A DNA stretch of 64,000 bases from Leptothermofonsia sichuanensis E412 (GCF_019891175.1 NZ_CP072600.1:6262001-6326000); one strand, 5' to 3'; counted from the stretch's first letter, positions 36,810 to 46,814 are shown. Notes: generated by a model from the sequence alone, not told the origin. Program-made: numbers and translations.

Positions 36810-37640
36810 TTAACTCCTTATGTCAGCGCCACCATTCATCTGAAAATCGCTGCTATTCCCTGGCATGACTGCCCCCTGCCCTCTGCCCCCCAAACTCCCA
36901 CCCCCAAACTCTGGCTCCTGTTTCCTGGCTCCCACCGCACAGGCATCCCCAGCAGGCGGTTGAACCTGTACCGCAACCTGCCGGTATCCAGCGGTGTTCA
37001 AAAGCTGAGTCACCACTAGTTGAGCGCGATCGCTCGCCTTAGTCAACAACCCATCCTGACAGGCCGCATCTATGACTTTTGTGAGGGCTTCCTGTTGTGC
37101 CAGTTTTTGCAATTCAGGGGCAACATCCGGTCCCAGACCCAGCATCCCCCGGCTGTAGTCATACACACTGGAACGATTGACATCAATTTTGCTGTCCAGA
37201 ATCCGGGGCGGTGGTAGCTGGATCTGAATCGCTTCTCCAGAAACCCGGACGTTTTCTGGGGTCACCTGGCTCAGGTCAACCCCTGCCTTGACTTCTCCGT
37301 AGGCAATATAGAGCAGTCTGGTGGTGCCAAACACAAACCCACCAAAGGTATTGTCCTGACTGGTGGGCACCACTGCCTGCATTGTGAAGGCAGCTGTCGT
37401 CAGTTCACTGGCATCCCGCATCTGCTGAATCACCACCGACTGCACATTCACTTTGGGCTGGGGAGGGGGAGCGTTCAGAAGGTTGCTGAGGGCATTCAGG
37501 AAGCGATCGCCCACCTGCCAGGCTTCAAAGGAAACCAGCAGCCCTGCTGTGACCACTCCCCCTAGCAGCATCAACCCCAGGCCTTTGAACAGGTAGTCAA
37601 CCCGGTTATCGCCGTTGTACCCATCGTCTTCGTATGTCAT
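36810..37640 (-). CDS. DUF4230 membrane-anchored protein
   Basis: 276 residues. One transmembrane helix near residues 18-36 (LFKGLGLMLLGGVVTAGLLVSF), then an extracytoplasmic domain with SVVIQQMRDASELTTAAFTM, TRLLYIAYGEVKAGVDLSQV and IQIQLPPPRILDSKIDVNRS, a pattern of DUF4230 proteins. The tail after residue 230 is low complexity (GGGSLGGRGQGAVMPGNSS). Function unknown. Just upstream on its strand is a tandem repeat of CTAAAAACC units. Confidence 0.85.
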   Translation of the reverse strand: MTYEDDGYNGDNRVDYLFKGLGLMLLGGVVTAGLLVSFEAWQVGDRFLNALSNLLNAPPPQPKVNVQSVVIQQMRDASELTTAAFTMQAVVPTSQDNTFGGFVFGTTRLLYIAYGEVKAGVDLSQVTPENVRVSGEAIQIQLPPPRILDSKIDVNRSSVYDYSRGMLGLGPDVAPELQKLAQQEALTKVIDAACQDGLLTKASDRAQLVVTQLLNTAGYRQVAVQVQPPAGDACAVGARKQEPEFGGGSLGGRGQGAVMPGNSSDFQMNGGADIRS

Positions 37641-37659
37641 ACGGCCACCCCAGTGTTTG

Positions 37660-37735
37660 CCTTAAAAACCACTTGCCCTAAAAACCATCTATCCCAAAAA
37701 CCGACTGTCCTAAAAACCGCCCGCCCTGGAACTGT
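37660..37735. repeat. Tandem repeat with (CC)CTAAAAACC units
   Basis: Four imperfect units of about 16-18 bases, each containing (C)CTTAAAAACC or CCTAAAAACC, between 37660 and 37735. It is followed by two copies of TACAGCCATTATCAAC near 37747-37778. It lies between divergent genes. Confidence 0.75.
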
Positions 37736-38014
37736 TCTCACTCAATTACAGCCATTATCAACTACAGCCATTATCAACAGCAATTTCCAGATCAGGTAGA
37801 CCACAATTGCCAGTGGATGAATGAACACACCCAATACCCAGTACCCAACCCCCAATATTCACCCCCAACACCAGGAGGCTTTTATAATACTAACGTACCA
37901 CTGTCCACTCCAGGAACCAAATTGGGCTGCAATCGATCATCATTACTAGGTAGGGAAAATCGTCTACCTAATTGGGTGCCCCTAGAAACCCCTTTGCTCA
38001 GAGAGGAGCTAGGC

Positions 38015-38440
38015 ATGGTCGTGAGTTTCCGTTGGATAGTCAAGTTGGGAACGATAGCTGTTTTGCTTGTCAGTCTGAACTCAGGGGTATTTGCTCAAAC
38101 ATTTGTTCGGAGAGGGGTGTTGCTGCGAAACCAGGTCAGGATGCTCTCAGCCCGTAGTACTACCTTATCTGGCGGAACCCTGGTTGACTTACGGACAGAT
38201 CCCCATTTTGACGGTAACTATCAAACCATTGTGAATGCTGCCACCCATATGCTGGATGGATACACTGTGGTCAAACATGGGGGGTACTTTCCCGAAAATC
38301 GAGGCATTCCTCGCCATCTCCAGCTATCCTGGTCTGAGGTGGTTTACCACATCTTTAACCTGTCCGAGGGTAAAGAACTGTTTCTTTACCGTTCTCCTAC
38401 CCAAAACACCGCCGAATATTTTATTCGTCGTAAGCACTGA
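38015..38440 (+). CDS. Exported protein of unknown function
   Basis: 141 residues from ATG 38015, preceded by GAGAGGAGC. The N-terminus FRWIVKLGTIAVLLVSLNSGVFAQ is a clear signal peptide with a likely cleavage after AQ. The mature part has SGGTLVDLRTDPHFDGNYQT and YHIFNLSEGKELFLYRSPTQ; no family recognised. An upstream in-frame extension (37817) has no ribosome-binding site and no signal-peptide logic. It is followed 20 bases later by the DUF2470 gene. Confidence 0.7.
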   Translation: MVVSFRWIVKLGTIAVLLVSLNSGVFAQTFVRRGVLLRNQVRMLSARSTTLSGGTLVDLRTDPHFDGNYQTIVNAATHMLDGYTVVKHGGYFPENRGIPRHLQLSWSEVVYHIFNLSEGKELFLYRSPTQNTAEYFIRRKH

Positions 38441-38459
38441 TCGAAATCCAAATTTTGCC

Positions 38460-38744
38460 ATGTCTGACTCCTTTAGCCCTGAAATCAGCGATCGCATCTG
38501 CAAGCACATGAACGATGACCATGCGGATGCCGTATTACTCTACGCCAGAGTGTTTGGCAATTCTCCTGAAGCCTCTGCCGCAGAGATGGTTTCCATTGAT
38601 GCCCAGGGGATGAATCTACTGACTCAGGTCAACGGTGCTCAAGCTCCTCTGCGGGTTGCATTTGATCATGTTTTACAGGATGCTGAAGATGCCCATCAAA
38701 CGTTGATTGCAATGGTGAAGCAGGCAAGGCAACAGGGAAAATGA
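38460..38744 (+). CDS. DUF2470 domain protein (haem-utilisation/HugZ C-terminal type)
   Basis: 94 residues. The DUF2470 pattern is clear: ISDRICKHMNDDHADAVLLYARVF and SIDAQGMNLLTQVN, the C-terminal domain of HugZ-like haem oxygenases, here as a stand-alone protein. In plants and cyanobacteria related proteins bind haem or influence tetrapyrrole metabolism. Its TGA overlaps the ATG of the next gene (ATGA at 38741), implying translational coupling with the binding protein. Confidence 0.88.
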   Translation: MSDSFSPEISDRICKHMNDDHADAVLLYARVFGNSPEASAAEMVSIDAQGMNLLTQVNGAQAPLRVAFDHVLQDAEDAHQTLIAMVKQARQQGK

Positions 38745-40402
38745 TGGTCAACGTTCGGGGGCGGGGGGTGCTGGCGATCGCGCCGCTGCTGGCGATCGCC
38801 CTAATCAGTTGCGGTACGCCCAAACCGGAAACTCCGTCTCTTCCGGGTGAGTCGTTGTCTTCTCCATCCCTCATCCCCCAGGGGGCACTGGTTTATGGCT
38901 CAAGTGGACAGCCCGTCAATCTGGAGCCAGGAAATATTACCGATGGCAACTCCATCATTGTCCAGGATCAGATCTATAACCGGCTGATGGAGTTTAAACC
39001 CGGTTCAACCGAACTGGTGCCCGCCCTGGCAACAAACTGGTCTGTCTCTAAAGACGGCAAAACCTGGACATTTAAGCTCCGTCAGGGTGTGAAGTTCCAC
39101 GATGGAACCCCGTTTGACGCTGCGGCAGTGAAGTTCAATGTTGAGCGCTGGTGGGACCCTAAACACCCCAATGGCTATCGCAATGCAGGCAGAACCTATG
39201 AAATCTGGGAACAAATTTTTGGGGGTTTTAAAGGCGATGCCAATTCCCTGCTGCAACAGGTGGTGGTGGTCGATCCGTTGACGCTTCAGTTTGTCCTGAA
39301 ACAGCCATTTGCGGCGTTCCCCAGCGCAATCGCAGCCGGTTTCTTTGGCATCGCCAGTCCCACGGCAATCCAAACAGCAGGCGATCGCTACGGGACCCCC
39401 GGTTCCCTGGCAGTTGGGACGGGTCCGTTTGTGTTTAAGGAATGGCGCACGGGCGATCGCATCCTGCTGGAAAAAAATCCGGGTTACTGGCAGTCCGGGT
39501 TGCCCAAGACGGACCAGCTTGTCGTCCGGTTTGTTACTGACCCGGCTGCTCGACTGGCCCAACTGCGGGCAGGACAGCTTGATTTCACCGTCGAACTGAC
39601 CCCTGACCAGCGGCGGGAAATTGAGAGTGACCCCAATCTGCAAGCCATTACCCGCCCGTCCTATAACGTTGGCTATCTGGCACTCAACCCCAGCTACAAA
39701 CCACTGGCAGATGTGCGCGTGCGGCAGGCGATCGCCTATGCTATTAACCGTCCGGCAATTGTTCAGGCATTCTGGGGCGACCTGGGACTGCACGATGCCC
39801 ATTTTCTGCCGCCACCACTCTCCTGGGCACGCTCCAAAACCCTCAAGCCATACCCCCACGATCCACAAAAGGCAAAGCAGTTATTAGCTCAGGCTGGTTA
39901 TGGCAAAGGGCTTGACCTGGAACTCTGGTACATGCCCGTCTCCCGCCCCTATTTCCCCACCCCCAAACCAATTGCCGAAGCCTTCGCCGCTGATCTGAGT
40001 GCGATTGGGATTCGGGTCAGCCTGAAGACAAAAGACTGGGCAGCCTTCCTGGCAGACCGGCGCAAGCCGCCTGGCTACCAATCTTTTATGTTGGGATGGA
40101 CAGGGGATTTTGGCGACCCCGACAGCTTCCTTTATCCCCACTTCGGTCCGGGCGGCACCAGTGATCTTGGTAACTGGAAAAACGAGAAAGTAATTCAGCT
40201 TTTGAATCAGGGACGGGCAACCGGAAATATGACTGCCAGAGGGAAAATTTATGCTCAGTTAGATGAGATTTTGCATCGTGAAGTCCTGCGTCTTCCGATC
40301 GTTCACTCCCAACCGCTGCTGGCAAAACGCAAAACCGTTCAAGGGTGGGTTCCCAGCCCTCTGGGCAGCGAGCCATTTGAGACGATTAGTAAACCGAAAT
40401 AG
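38741..40402 (+). CDS. ABC transporter substrate-binding lipoprotein (SBP_bac_5, oligopeptide/nickel type)
   Basis: 553 residues. Lipoprotein signal with lipobox ALISCG. SBP_bac_5 features: LVPALATNWSVSKDGKTWTF, KLRQGVKFHDGTPFDAAAVK, VGTGPFVFKEWRTGDRILLE, VRQAIAYAINRPAIV and LGWTGDFGDPDSFLYPHF, the last typical of peptide-binding members. No permease or ATPase follows; the gene is coupled to a DUF2470 gene instead. Ligand unknown (peptide, haem precursor or metal complex). Confidence 0.93.
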   Translation: MMVNVRGRGVLAIAPLLAIALISCGTPKPETPSLPGESLSSPSLIPQGALVYGSSGQPVNLEPGNITDGNSIIVQDQIYNRLMEFKPGSTELVPALATNWSVSKDGKTWTFKLRQGVKFHDGTPFDAAAVKFNVERWWDPKHPNGYRNAGRTYEIWEQIFGGFKGDANSLLQQVVVVDPLTLQFVLKQPFAAFPSAIAAGFFGIASPTAIQTAGDRYGTPGSLAVGTGPFVFKEWRTGDRILLEKNPGYWQSGLPKTDQLVVRFVTDPAARLAQLRAGQLDFTVELTPDQRREIESDPNLQAITRPSYNVGYLALNPSYKPLADVRVRQAIAYAINRPAIVQAFWGDLGLHDAHFLPPPLSWARSKTLKPYPHDPQKAKQLLAQAGYGKGLDLELWYMPVSRPYFPTPKPIAEAFAADLSAIGIRVSLKTKDWAAFLADRRKPPGYQSFMLGWTGDFGDPDSFLYPHFGPGGTSDLGNWKNEKVIQLLNQGRATGNMTARGKIYAQLDEILHREVLRLPIVHSQPLLAKRKTVQGWVPSPLGSEPFETISKPK

Positions 40403-40492
40403 AGGGAAGAGCGGGGCAAGGAGAGAGGAGTGAAGGGTTGTTATACCAACTCCTTTTAAGGATGCATAGTTTTAAGGATGCATAGAAACGAA

Positions 40493-42124
40493 TCAAACAT
40501 CCACAACATTAGAACTTCCCATCTCCAGTGGCAGAAACACCGTCATGACCTCGCCCTGTTGGGGGCGTTGTTTGACAATTAGCTTGCCGCCCAATGCCTG
40601 AAACAGGTTTTTGGTCACGGACAGATTGAGGCTGAGGCTGCCGGTTTCGGGCTGAAACATGAGTAACTGCCCGATCGCCTTCAGCAGGGGTTGATGAACG
40701 GCTTGGGCCATGAAGTGGTTATCCTGACTGGCTCCAGAGTCCTGTGGGTTTGATTCCAGTTGCAGTTTAAGCTGGCTGCCAGCAGGGGTAACTTCGACCT
40801 TGATATGGCTGCCTACGGGCAAATTGCGGGTAAATCGCTCAATCAAACTGGTTAGTGCCTGATCCAGCATGGTCGGGTCACTTACTACCATTGGCATCTT
40901 CTGGGGCAGCAACACATCCAGGGTAAGCTGGCGCTGGGTTGCCTGCTTTTGCCAGCGGGGTATGCTGTCCTGCAACACCTGTGCCAGGGAGGTGCGGGTC
41001 AGGGACATGGCAGCATGGCGGGTGGAGGAGGTTTCCAACTCCACTGCCCGGAAGATTAAGCCAAATCGATCAATCTGCTCACTGCACTCCCGGTCAATCA
41101 TCTTGATGCGCTTGAGCACATCGGGGGAGAGATCGGGACGTTTCAGGAGCGATCGCGTCAGCGTCCGAATCGTTGCCAGCGGTGTTCGGATTTCATGGGC
41201 AAGTGCTTTCAGTAACTCAACATCCGGGCTGGGAGCCTCAGGTAAGGGACAGGAGACGGGGACGTTCTGATTCGGAGCCGGATGGATGACTTCTTTAACA
41301 ACCTCCTGCCGGGGGTCATGGGCAGAGTCGTTGCGCCATTCTTCTAATGGTTCTGGCAGATGCGCCAGCATCAGACGGCTGAACTGCATGACCGTCTGAT
41401 AGTCAGGGGTTATGGGTGGAAACTTTTGAACCAGGACATCAAGATGCTCAACCTGATGGGCATTCATCAGCAGAATGCGGGGACGAATGGCTTCCCATGC
41501 CTGCTGCACCACTTTGGGCAGGAAGGAAAACATAAATGCTGGCTTACCGGCTGGGGTTTCACCCAGGACCATGACCAGGCTGAACCAGGGAGTCAGCACC
41601 AGACAGAACTGCTCCCCTGCCAGTGGATCATCGGGTAGAAGGGGGAGGGCGGATGTTGTCAGGTTATCGCGCTCTGCTGTTGGGCAGCCACTGGCGGGCA
41701 ACAGTTTAAATGGCATCCAGGACGCTGTATGGAGGGAATGGGTCGTCAGCGACCAGGTAGAAACCTGGTTGATCAGATCGGGATGACTAATGACAGGGAG
41801 AGGACCTGAAAGAACCAGCCCGCGGATGGTGGACGGGTCACTCCAGGGGTGGGTAGTGATGGCATCGTGGAGCATGGTACTGAAGGCGGCGATCGCCCCG
41901 GTCCATTCCCGTTCTGCCCGCACCCGTTGAAGCGCTAACTGGCTGGTGGAGCGACGACAGCCTGCCGGCTCTGCCCCAGACTCCTGAGCCACAGACCCCT
42001 GAGCCGCAGACCCATCTGACACGATCCAGGTCGGATCGCTTGAGGTTAAAATTTCACTCAGTGTTGGCAATAACCATTTGGGCACAGCAAGGCTCTCCTT
42101 CACCTGGAGACTAGGGTTCCCCAT
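40493..42124 (-). CDS. Sensor histidine kinase with divergent ATPase domain
   Basis: 543 residues. A long N-terminal region of unknown fold (about 1-290) precedes HisKA, with H-box LAHEIRTPLATIRTLTRSL, and a C-terminal HATPase domain ending LFQALGGKLIVKQRPQQGE. The N box is unusual (LDQALTSLIERFTRNLP instead of the usual N-L-x-x-N-A) and no clear G1 DxGxG is visible, so ATP binding may be weak or lost. No transmembrane helix was seen. The gene is convergent with the binding-protein gene. Confidence 0.85.
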   Translation of the reverse strand: MGNPSLQVKESLAVPKWLLPTLSEILTSSDPTWIVSDGSAAQGSVAQESGAEPAGCRRSTSQLALQRVRAEREWTGAIAAFSTMLHDAITTHPWSDPSTIRGLVLSGPLPVISHPDLINQVSTWSLTTHSLHTASWMPFKLLPASGCPTAERDNLTTSALPLLPDDPLAGEQFCLVLTPWFSLVMVLGETPAGKPAFMFSFLPKVVQQAWEAIRPRILLMNAHQVEHLDVLVQKFPPITPDYQTVMQFSRLMLAHLPEPLEEWRNDSAHDPRQEVVKEVIHPAPNQNVPVSCPLPEAPSPDVELLKALAHEIRTPLATIRTLTRSLLKRPDLSPDVLKRIKMIDRECSEQIDRFGLIFRAVELETSSTRHAAMSLTRTSLAQVLQDSIPRWQKQATQRQLTLDVLLPQKMPMVVSDPTMLDQALTSLIERFTRNLPVGSHIKVEVTPAGSQLKLQLESNPQDSGASQDNHFMAQAVHQPLLKAIGQLLMFQPETGSLSLNLSVTKNLFQALGGKLIVKQRPQQGEVMTVFLPLEMGSSNVVDV

Positions 42125-42745
42125 TCGATGAGTTCTACTACGAAGGTATCTGGATCAGTGGCAAATGGGTAGTCGTCAAACCGAACTGATGGAGTCGCAA
42201 TTCCCGTTGGGCAGGGAAATCCTTTAATAAAAAGGAAGTGGAACTGCTGCAATTCCACCAGATTGGACTTCTGTACTGCTATTCCCTACGACCAGGGCGA
42301 ACGGTTGTCCAGGAAATTGCTGAAACTGATTACCAGACCCGGGCGTCAATCTGACTCTCCTCCTGACTTCTGACTTTCGCCTCCCGCCGCCTGCCTTCCT
42401 TGAACCGTTGCTGAACTTATGCTGCCACGTACTATATGTTAAATGCTCTACCAATCCCCTCAATTGTGTAAAGTCCTGGGAGTGGATGTTCAATCACAAT
42501 CTGTTCAGTATTGTGAACTGATAGCCTTCCCTCAGAGCCATTCATCTGAAGATTTTTGTATCTCTATCGAGACACAAAATTGAGTGTCTCTACAATGTCT
42601 TATTAGGAGCTTCTAGTAAAGTAGCCTTTTAAGAGGTAGGAGGTGGGGTATGCGTATTGGGTATCGGGTATTTTGTTTGGTAGAAATTTCCTGAGGAATG
42701 AGGATTTTATCCTCCGCCCTGAGATTAATCTTGTCATTTCCTACG
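42125..42745. other. Intergenic region with a small hairpin
   Basis: About 620 bases between divergent genes. The only structure noticed is GAGACAC-AAAATTGA-GTGTCTC at 42569-42590. A minus-strand open frame (42224-42493) was judged spurious. Promoters of both flanking genes must lie here. Confidence 0.35.
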
Positions 42746-43615
42746 ATGCCGCAGGTTCAGATTCGTGGTTTCCATCATTACTATGAGTGGATAACCACTT
42801 CAGACGATAGAACCCCCAGGGGCAAACCCGTGATGGTGTTTATTCACGGCTGGGGTGGTTCTGCCCGTTACTGGGAGAGCACGGCCCGTGCCATTGCGGA
42901 TACCTTTGATTGCTTGTTGTATGATCTGCGCGGATTTGGGCGATCGAACGTAATGCCCACGGAAGGATTTGAGTGTCCTGGTTATGAGCTGGAAACCTAT
43001 GCTGAAGATCTGGCCATTTTGCTGGATCAACTGGGCTTGCAGCGTGTCTACTTGAACGCCCACTCTGCGGGGGCTTCCATCGCGGTTTATTTCCTGAACC
43101 TCTATCCGCAACGAGTAGACCGGGCAATTCTGACCTGCAATGGAATTTTTGAATACGACGAAAAAGCCTTCACTGCTTTCCATAAATTTGGCGGATACGT
43201 GGTTAAGTTTCGTCCCCGCTGGCTTTATGGATTACCCTTTGCGGATCGGATGTTTATGAAACGGTTTCTTCACCGTCCTCTATCCAGAGCTATCAGTCGC
43301 TCGTTCCTGGAAGATTTTTTGATGGCAAATGATGAGGCTGCCTTGGGAACAATCTTCACCTGTGTCAGCCAGAAAGCGGCTGAAGTAATGCCCCAGGAAT
43401 TTGCCAAACTGGCTGTGCCCACGCTGATGGTGTCTGGCGATCGCGACATTATCATTCCGGCTGAAATGGGACGTAAGGCGGCGGCCTTAAACGATCTGAT
43501 TGAGTTTGTGTCCATCCCTGATACGGCACACTTTCCTATGCTGGAGGACCCCCCTACCTACCTCAGACTGATTCGAGAATTTTTAGGCGTAACCGACGCA
43601 GTCCCCTCTTATTGA
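42746..43615 (+). CDS. Alpha/beta-fold hydrolase
   Basis: 289 residues from ATG 42746; an ATG at 42698 is also possible. Catalytic triad in standard places: nucleophile Ser in NAHSAGASIAVYF, acid in VSGDRDIIIPAEMG, and His in DTAHFPMLEDP. Oxyanion-hole motif is HGWGGSARYWE. N-terminal MPQVQIRGFHHYYEWI matches the usual start of cyanobacterial relatives. Substrate unknown (ester, haloalkane-like or epoxide). Confidence 0.9.
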   Translation: MPQVQIRGFHHYYEWITTSDDRTPRGKPVMVFIHGWGGSARYWESTARAIADTFDCLLYDLRGFGRSNVMPTEGFECPGYELETYAEDLAILLDQLGLQRVYLNAHSAGASIAVYFLNLYPQRVDRAILTCNGIFEYDEKAFTAFHKFGGYVVKFRPRWLYGLPFADRMFMKRFLHRPLSRAISRSFLEDFLMANDEAALGTIFTCVSQKAAEVMPQEFAKLAVPTLMVSGDRDIIIPAEMGRKAAALNDLIEFVSIPDTAHFPMLEDPPTYLRLIREFLGVTDAVPSY

Positions 43616-44138
43616 ACGATCGAGTTCAGCGACGGCAACAAACGTCAGTATTTTCACCGATCTTTTTTATTCTGCCTCTGCAAGAATTTGTTATGCGGCT
43701 GGATGCTGGACGATCACTGGTAGTCCAGCAAAGTAGTGTGGGGAAACCCGTAACAATCGCCAAAATTTGTCCGATTAACTGTCTTCAGGCGAAGGTACAT
43801 GAATGCTAAAAGCCTTGATAAATTTAGATCCCACATTTCTCTAACTCACGACCGCATGGCCAGCAATTCACTGGAAATTGAGAAAGTTGGTTTATAGCCC
43901 TTTTCAAGGGTGTGGCGGCGATCAGGCTTTTAGCTGAGTTGACCGGGTAATTCTTCGGGAATCCAGAGATCTGAGACTATCTCCTGTAGGCGGAAATTTA
44001 TGAATTCGGAGTGAAGATTTTGTCCAGTCTATCTTCGGCAAGCTGATAAGACCCTCCTTTTTTGCCAGAATGCTTTTTGGCGAAACTTAGAGCATGGGTC
44101 GCCTGCCAGACCTTGTTGAACCCCAGGGGAGTAACTGA
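43616..44138. other. Intergenic region with a MITE end
   Basis: About 520 bases. It contains a 22-base copy of the terminal segment TATAGCCCTTTTCAAGGGTG of the MITE-like element of 51 kb at 43893-43914, here without the rest of that element. A plus-strand open frame (43612-43809) was rejected for lack of support. Confidence 0.45.
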
Positions 44139-44759
44139 ATGGCTGAATGGATCACGAACACGATGAATTCCCTGGGTTATTTGGGGATCGGGCTATTGAT
44201 GTTTTTGGAGAATATCTTTCCACCCATCCCGTCAGAACTGATTATGCCCCTGGCGGGATTTACTGTTGCTCAGGGCAAAATGAATCTGGGTGGGGTGCTG
44301 CTGGCTGGAGTGGTGGGAACCATGGTCGGCACGCTGCCCTGGTACTATGCCGGTCAGTGGCTGGGGGAATCGCGTCTGCGGCGGCTGGCAGATCGCCACG
44401 GCAAATGGTTGGCGCTTTCGGGGCGGGACATTGATCAGGCAAACGACTGGTTCCAAAAGCACGGTGCCAGGGCGGTTCTCCTGTGCCGACTGGTGCCGGG
44501 AGTCCGTACCGTGATTTCCCTGCCGGCTGGAATCAGCCAGATGTCCATTCTGGCTTTTCTACTCTATTCTTTTGTGGGAACCACGGCCTGGATTGTAATC
44601 CTGACAGCCTTGGGCTATTTCCTGGGTAACAATTATCATCTGGTCGAGTATTACTTAGGAGCCGTTTCCAGGCTGGTTCTGTTTGGATTGGCTGGGGCAT
44701 TGGGGCTGTGGATCTTCAGGCGGAGCAAGAAGTTACGCTCAATCAGGCGTCGAGGTTGA
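44139..44759 (+). CDS. DedA-family membrane protein
   Basis: 206 residues. DedA features: GIGLLMFLENIFPPIPSELI near the N-terminus, the GTLPWYYAGQWLGE region, FQKHGARAVLLCRLVPGVRT and ISLPAGISQMSILAFLLYSF with a reentrant-like segment. The family is linked to membrane homeostasis and undecaprenyl-phosphate or lipid flipping. Upstream of the ABC exporter by 132 bases, same strand. Ribosome-binding site GGGGAGTAACTG. Confidence 0.93.
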   Translation: MAEWITNTMNSLGYLGIGLLMFLENIFPPIPSELIMPLAGFTVAQGKMNLGGVLLAGVVGTMVGTLPWYYAGQWLGESRLRRLADRHGKWLALSGRDIDQANDWFQKHGARAVLLCRLVPGVRTVISLPAGISQMSILAFLLYSFVGTTAWIVILTALGYFLGNNYHLVEYYLGAVSRLVLFGLAGALGLWIFRRSKKLRSIRRRG

Positions 44760-44891
44760 GCCAACCGGATGGCATCCCCTGGGCAGGATTCCTTATCAGC
44801 AGACAACTCCAGCCGTTGTACTTTTAACGGTCCCGTTGTAAGCGATAATGTTGGCTACCCTTGTGGTTGGACCAGCAACATTACATAAACT

Positions 44892-46619
44892 TTGAAATCT
44901 CCTGTTCGCTATTGGCAACTCCTGGCATATGTTCGACCTCAGGGTCGAATTATTGTGCAAGGGTTACTTTGCACACTGGTATTTATGGCGATCTGGCCCC
45001 TCCTGGCAGGGATTGCAGGCGAAATCGCCGTATCCATTGCCCGGGGGGATGTGCTGACGATCGCCCGTCTTGCCGGAATCAGTACCATTGTTTTTTTGAT
45101 CCAGAAAATTGCTCAGTACGGGCAGGATTCCCTGATTGCCAAAGCATCCCTGGCGATCGCGTTCAATCTTCGGAAACAGGTTTATGCCCATCTTCAGCGG
45201 CTCAGCCTCAGCTACTTTGAGAAGATTCAGAGTGGGGATCTGGCCTATCGATTGACTGAGGATATTGACCGGGTGGGAGAGGTCGTCAACAAGGTCTTTC
45301 ACCAGTTTGTCCCCAGCATTCTGCAACTGATCGTTGTCCTGGGCTACATGGTCTACCTCAACTGGCAGCTTACCCTGGCGGCGTTGATCATTGCTCCCCT
45401 GATGGCACTGTTAATTACCTTTTTTGGTGAGCAATTGCGCCAACTCTCCTTCCGGAGCCAGAGCCGTATTTCTAACCTGTCAGCCATGCTGGTAGAAGTG
45501 TTTAGTGGTATGCGGTTGCTCCAGGCGTTTGCCGCCGAAGAGTACATGCTTGACCGCTTCAGTCGGGAAGCGGAGCGCAATCGTCGCACTCGCTACCGCA
45601 CGGAGCAATTGAAAGCAATTCAACTTCCAGTGGTGGGTTTTTTAGAGTCCCTCAGCCTGTTGTTGTTGCTGCTACTGGGTGGGTGGCAGGTTTCTCTGGG
45701 AAACCTGACCGGGGGGCAGTTTGTTAGCTATCTAACTGCCGTGTTGATGCTGATTGATCCCATTTCCCTGGTCACCAGCAACTACAACGAGTTCAAGCAG
45801 GGAGAAGCCTCCATTGACCGGATCTTTGAGTTGCTCGATCTTCAACCGTTGGTTGAAGATCGACCGGGGGCATTTGCGCTTCCCCCGGTCACCGGCAAGG
45901 TGGAGTACCGGAATGTCAGTTTTGCCTATCAACCCGGACAGCCTGTTTTGAAGCATCTGGATTTGCTGGTCATGCCAGGGGAGGCGATCGCCCTGGTGGG
46001 TTCTTCAGGTGCTGGCAAATCAACGATGGCAAATCTACTTCCTCGGTTTTATGACCCCCAGGAAGGGCAGATTCTGATTGATGGCACCGACATTCGAGAT
46101 GTGACACTGTCCAGCTTGCGACGGCAGATTGGCATTGTTCCCCAGGAAACGATCCTGTTTTCGGGGACGATCGCCCAAAACATTGCCTTTGGACAGGAGT
46201 CCTTTGATCTGGAAGCGGTTCAAAAGGCTGCCATGATTGCCAATGCCCACCAGTTTATTGACGAATTTCCCCAGGGCTACCAGACCTGGGTGGGGGAGCG
46301 GGGGGTTAACCTATCCGGTGGGCAGCGTCAGCGGTTGGCAATTGCCCGTGCCGTACTTCTTAACCCCCGCATCCTGATCCTGGATGAAGCCACCTCTGCC
46401 CTCGACTCAGAATCTGAATCGCTGGTTCAGGAAGCACTGGAACGTCTGATGCAAAACCGTACTGTTTTCATTATTGCTCACCGTCTAGCAACCGTGCGCC
46501 GGGCAGATCGGATTCTGGTGCTGGAACAGGGACGGATGGTAGAGGCTGGCACCCATGCTGAACTGCTGGAGCAGGGAGGACGGTATGCCAGGTTCTATGC
46601 CCAGCAGTTTCAGGAGTGA
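44892..46619 (+). CDS. ABC exporter, fused membrane and ATPase domains (MsbA/HlyB-like)
   Basis: 575 residues from a TTG start; no ATG is near, and the first 300 residues hold six hydrophobic segments of an ABC_membrane domain (VFMAIWPLLAGIAGEIAVSI, FVPSILQLIVVLGYMVYL, LSLLLLLLLGGWQVSLGNL). The ATPase domain has Walker A GSSGAGKSTMANLL, Q-loop VPQETILFSGTIAQNI, signature NLSGGQRQRLAIARAVLL, Walker B ILILDEATSALDSES and switch IAHRLATV. Type IV exporter homodimer; substrate lipid, peptide or drug unknown. Confidence 0.93.
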   Translation: MKSPVRYWQLLAYVRPQGRIIVQGLLCTLVFMAIWPLLAGIAGEIAVSIARGDVLTIARLAGISTIVFLIQKIAQYGQDSLIAKASLAIAFNLRKQVYAHLQRLSLSYFEKIQSGDLAYRLTEDIDRVGEVVNKVFHQFVPSILQLIVVLGYMVYLNWQLTLAALIIAPLMALLITFFGEQLRQLSFRSQSRISNLSAMLVEVFSGMRLLQAFAAEEYMLDRFSREAERNRRTRYRTEQLKAIQLPVVGFLESLSLLLLLLLGGWQVSLGNLTGGQFVSYLTAVLMLIDPISLVTSNYNEFKQGEASIDRIFELLDLQPLVEDRPGAFALPPVTGKVEYRNVSFAYQPGQPVLKHLDLLVMPGEAIALVGSSGAGKSTMANLLPRFYDPQEGQILIDGTDIRDVTLSSLRRQIGIVPQETILFSGTIAQNIAFGQESFDLEAVQKAAMIANAHQFIDEFPQGYQTWVGERGVNLSGGQRQRLAIARAVLLNPRILILDEATSALDSESESLVQEALERLMQNRTVFIIAHRLATVRRADRILVLEQGRMVEAGTHAELLEQGGRYARFYAQQFQE

Positions 46620-46814
46620 GAAGTCAGGGTGTATTCTCTATTTGAGAAGGCAGATTGGCTGTTGACCTGATCTCGGGTCATTTCATCCTGTAAAATGACA
46701 GAGTTTACTAAATCTATACAACCTGGCAAGGTTTTCAGAACTGCCCATGACTGAACGGCTTTCCCAGATCCTGTAAGTGGGGCAAACTGAACAACTGTTT
46801 GCCCCATGCAATTC

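Noticed and set aside
42224-42493. Minus-strand open frame in the 42-kb gap
   Set aside because: Low-complexity, arginine/glycine rich translation, no start signal; judged chance frame.
43612-43809. Open frame of 65 codons after the hydrolase gene
   Set aside because: No start signal or family similarity, overlaps the previous stop.
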